This document shows, one piece after another, positions 41,045 through 41,844 of a stretch of 41,844 bases of DNA; position 1 is the stretch's first letter; each line of letters begins with the position of its first letter. A program made the position numbers and the translations under genes. The DNA comes from CAZOOR01 sp964581505 (GTDB lineage Bacteria; Bacteroidota; Ignavibacteria; Kapaibacteriales; UBA2268). The stretch is from contig CAZOOR010000014.1 of NCBI GenBank assembly GCA_964581505.1, positions 1-41,844 of the forward strand, in the 5' to 3' direction. The notes beneath the pieces were generated by a model that saw only the letters and a list, made by a program, of their open reading frames with translations, was not told where the DNA came from and searched no databases.

Positions 41045-41797
41045 ATGAAGCAAATATCAATATTTTTGGCATTTATTTTTTTTGCAACCGCCTGTTCGGA
41101 CAGCCCTACTAATCCGACAAATCAAATGTTAGCAAGTGATTATATGCCTATGGCAATAGGCAATTACTGGATTTACGAATACACCCAACTTGATGCAAAT
41201 AATAAACCATTCGGTGATATTAGTATTGACTCAACTGTAATAGTCGGTAAAATCGAAAAATTCAATAAAACATTTTATACATTTGTAACTTATAGGAGTA
41301 AGCAAGCGATTGACACAGCCTACTGGTCTGCGGACAATCTGACGATTAGCACTATTGCCAATGCTCGCAATACAGGTACACCCAAATTGGATAATACAGT
41401 ATTCCAAATGCTTAAAATCGGTGTGAGTGATTGGCGAATTGACGTACTGAAAATTGACTCAATGACGATTACATTTAAAGGGAAATTACTTCCTGTTTGG
41501 GTACAATCAATTTATCATGGCTACAGAAATGTAGGAGACGATACAATACATATCAAAAATAAGGAATATATTGCTTTATCCACAAAGGTTATTTGGGACA
41601 GCCGTTACGAAACACTTCATTCAAGTAATCCGCAAGTGTTATTACATCGTCAACCTACATATATTTACTACGCAAAAAATTTGGGACGCATACTAATTAA
41701 GAAAGAAACTCATTCTTGGTTTGACTCAAAGGATAATATACTGACAATACTATTCCCCGGCTGGCGGCGACAATTGCTCCGCTCGCATATAAAGTAA
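41045..41797 (+). CDS. Predicted lipoprotein of unknown function
   Basis: 250 residues. Signal peptide with lipobox FATAC (Cys at 17), then a Ser/Thr/Pro/Asn-rich spacer (SDSPTNPTNQ) and a beta-rich domain with YMPMAIGNYWIYEYTQ near 35-50, a pattern seen in many Bacteroidota and Ignavibacteria lipoproteins. The strand order suggests a lipocalin-like or jelly-roll fold, not certain. It follows rnhA by 12 bases. Function unknown. Confidence 0.7.
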   Translation: MKQISIFLAFIFFATACSDSPTNPTNQMLASDYMPMAIGNYWIYEYTQLDANNKPFGDISIDSTVIVGKIEKFNKTFYTFVTYRSKQAIDTAYWSADNLTISTIANARNTGTPKLDNTVFQMLKIGVSDWRIDVLKIDSMTITFKGKLLPVWVQSIYHGYRNVGDDTIHIKNKEYIALSTKVIWDSRYETLHSSNPQVLLHRQPTYIYYAKNLGRILIKKETHSWFDSKDNILTILFPGWRRQLLRSHIK

Positions 41798-41844
41798 CAA
41801 AATGAAAAGGAAATAATCTGTTCTTTTATATTTCTTTTTCACAT

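Noticed and set aside
1..41844. CRISPR arrays, tRNA, rRNA, insertion sequences, prophage genes
   Set aside because: No regular direct repeats with unique spacers, no cloverleaf or rRNA segments, and no transposase or integrase were seen. The regular repeats present are all protein-coding, apart from the pair at 2035 and 3995.

Overview
The window looks like a metagenome-assembled contig from the Bacteroidota/Chlorobiota side of the FCB group, possibly a Kapabacteria- or Ignavibacteria-like lineage. This rests on low GC content, a type IX secretion (T9SS) C-terminal sorting tail on a very large M4 protease, an OmpA protein with thrombospondin-type-3 repeats, and short operons on both strands. 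The lineage is inferred from these traits; no 16S or marker comparison was possible. A 100-base run of N (2868-2967) interrupts a repeat-rich gene, so the sequence is a scaffold.

Layout. 1-5.0 kb: surface and envelope genes on the minus strand (OmpA/TSP3 protein, a secreted decapeptide-repeat protein broken by the N gap, a DMT permease). 5.1-11.6 kb: a 1857-residue M4 metalloprotease with alternating Ig-like and MAM-like domains, then a membrane protein with a Lcl/DUF1566-like C-terminus. 11.9-18.5 kb: a six-gene minus-strand operon for a MacAB-TolC type tripartite transporter, with two different permeases and an inserted zinc-ribbon/RDD membrane protein. 18.6-21.0 kb: recF and dnaN, minus strand, separated by a strong terminator. 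21.1-24.1 kb: phospholipid synthesis (psd, pssA), purS-purQ and two TatA/TatB-type genes. 24.1-26.6 kb: a DUF454 protein, a family-4 uracil-DNA glycosylase and D-Ala-D-Ala ligase. 26.7-30.5 kb: a four-gene redox operon. 30.6-33.9 kb: small membrane proteins, an EF-hand-like protein, engB and prfB (RF2). 34.0-39.6 kb: a translationally coupled nucleotide-sugar operon (two SDR enzymes and two UDP-GlcNAc 2-epimerases) followed by rarA. 39.6-41.8 kb: two UmuD-like S24 genes, rnhA and a lipoprotein.

Two places stand out. (1) The redox operon at 26679-30478 encodes a NapH-like membrane Fe-S protein, an outer-membrane beta-barrel candidate and a Tat-exported lipoprotein with eight cysteine motifs for Fe-S clusters. 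The membrane protein and the barrel share acidic DEFxEF motifs that should lie in the periplasm. This could be a haem-free electron route across the periplasm; that reading is inference. (2) The two adjacent UmuD-like genes are complementary. One keeps an Ala-Gly self-cleavage site but has Asn where the catalytic Ser should be; the other keeps the Ser-Lys dyad but has no cleavage site. This suggests a split protease/substrate pair.

Other results: prfB is a full-length 364-residue RF2 read through a classic programmed +1 frameshift, so its start is 33891. The two halves of the gapped repeat gene form one reading frame only if the true gap length leaves remainder 2 on division by 3. A direct repeat of about 70 bp brackets that gene. 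Several starts were moved to internal ATG codons with better support. I found no rRNA, tRNA, CRISPR array or insertion sequence.
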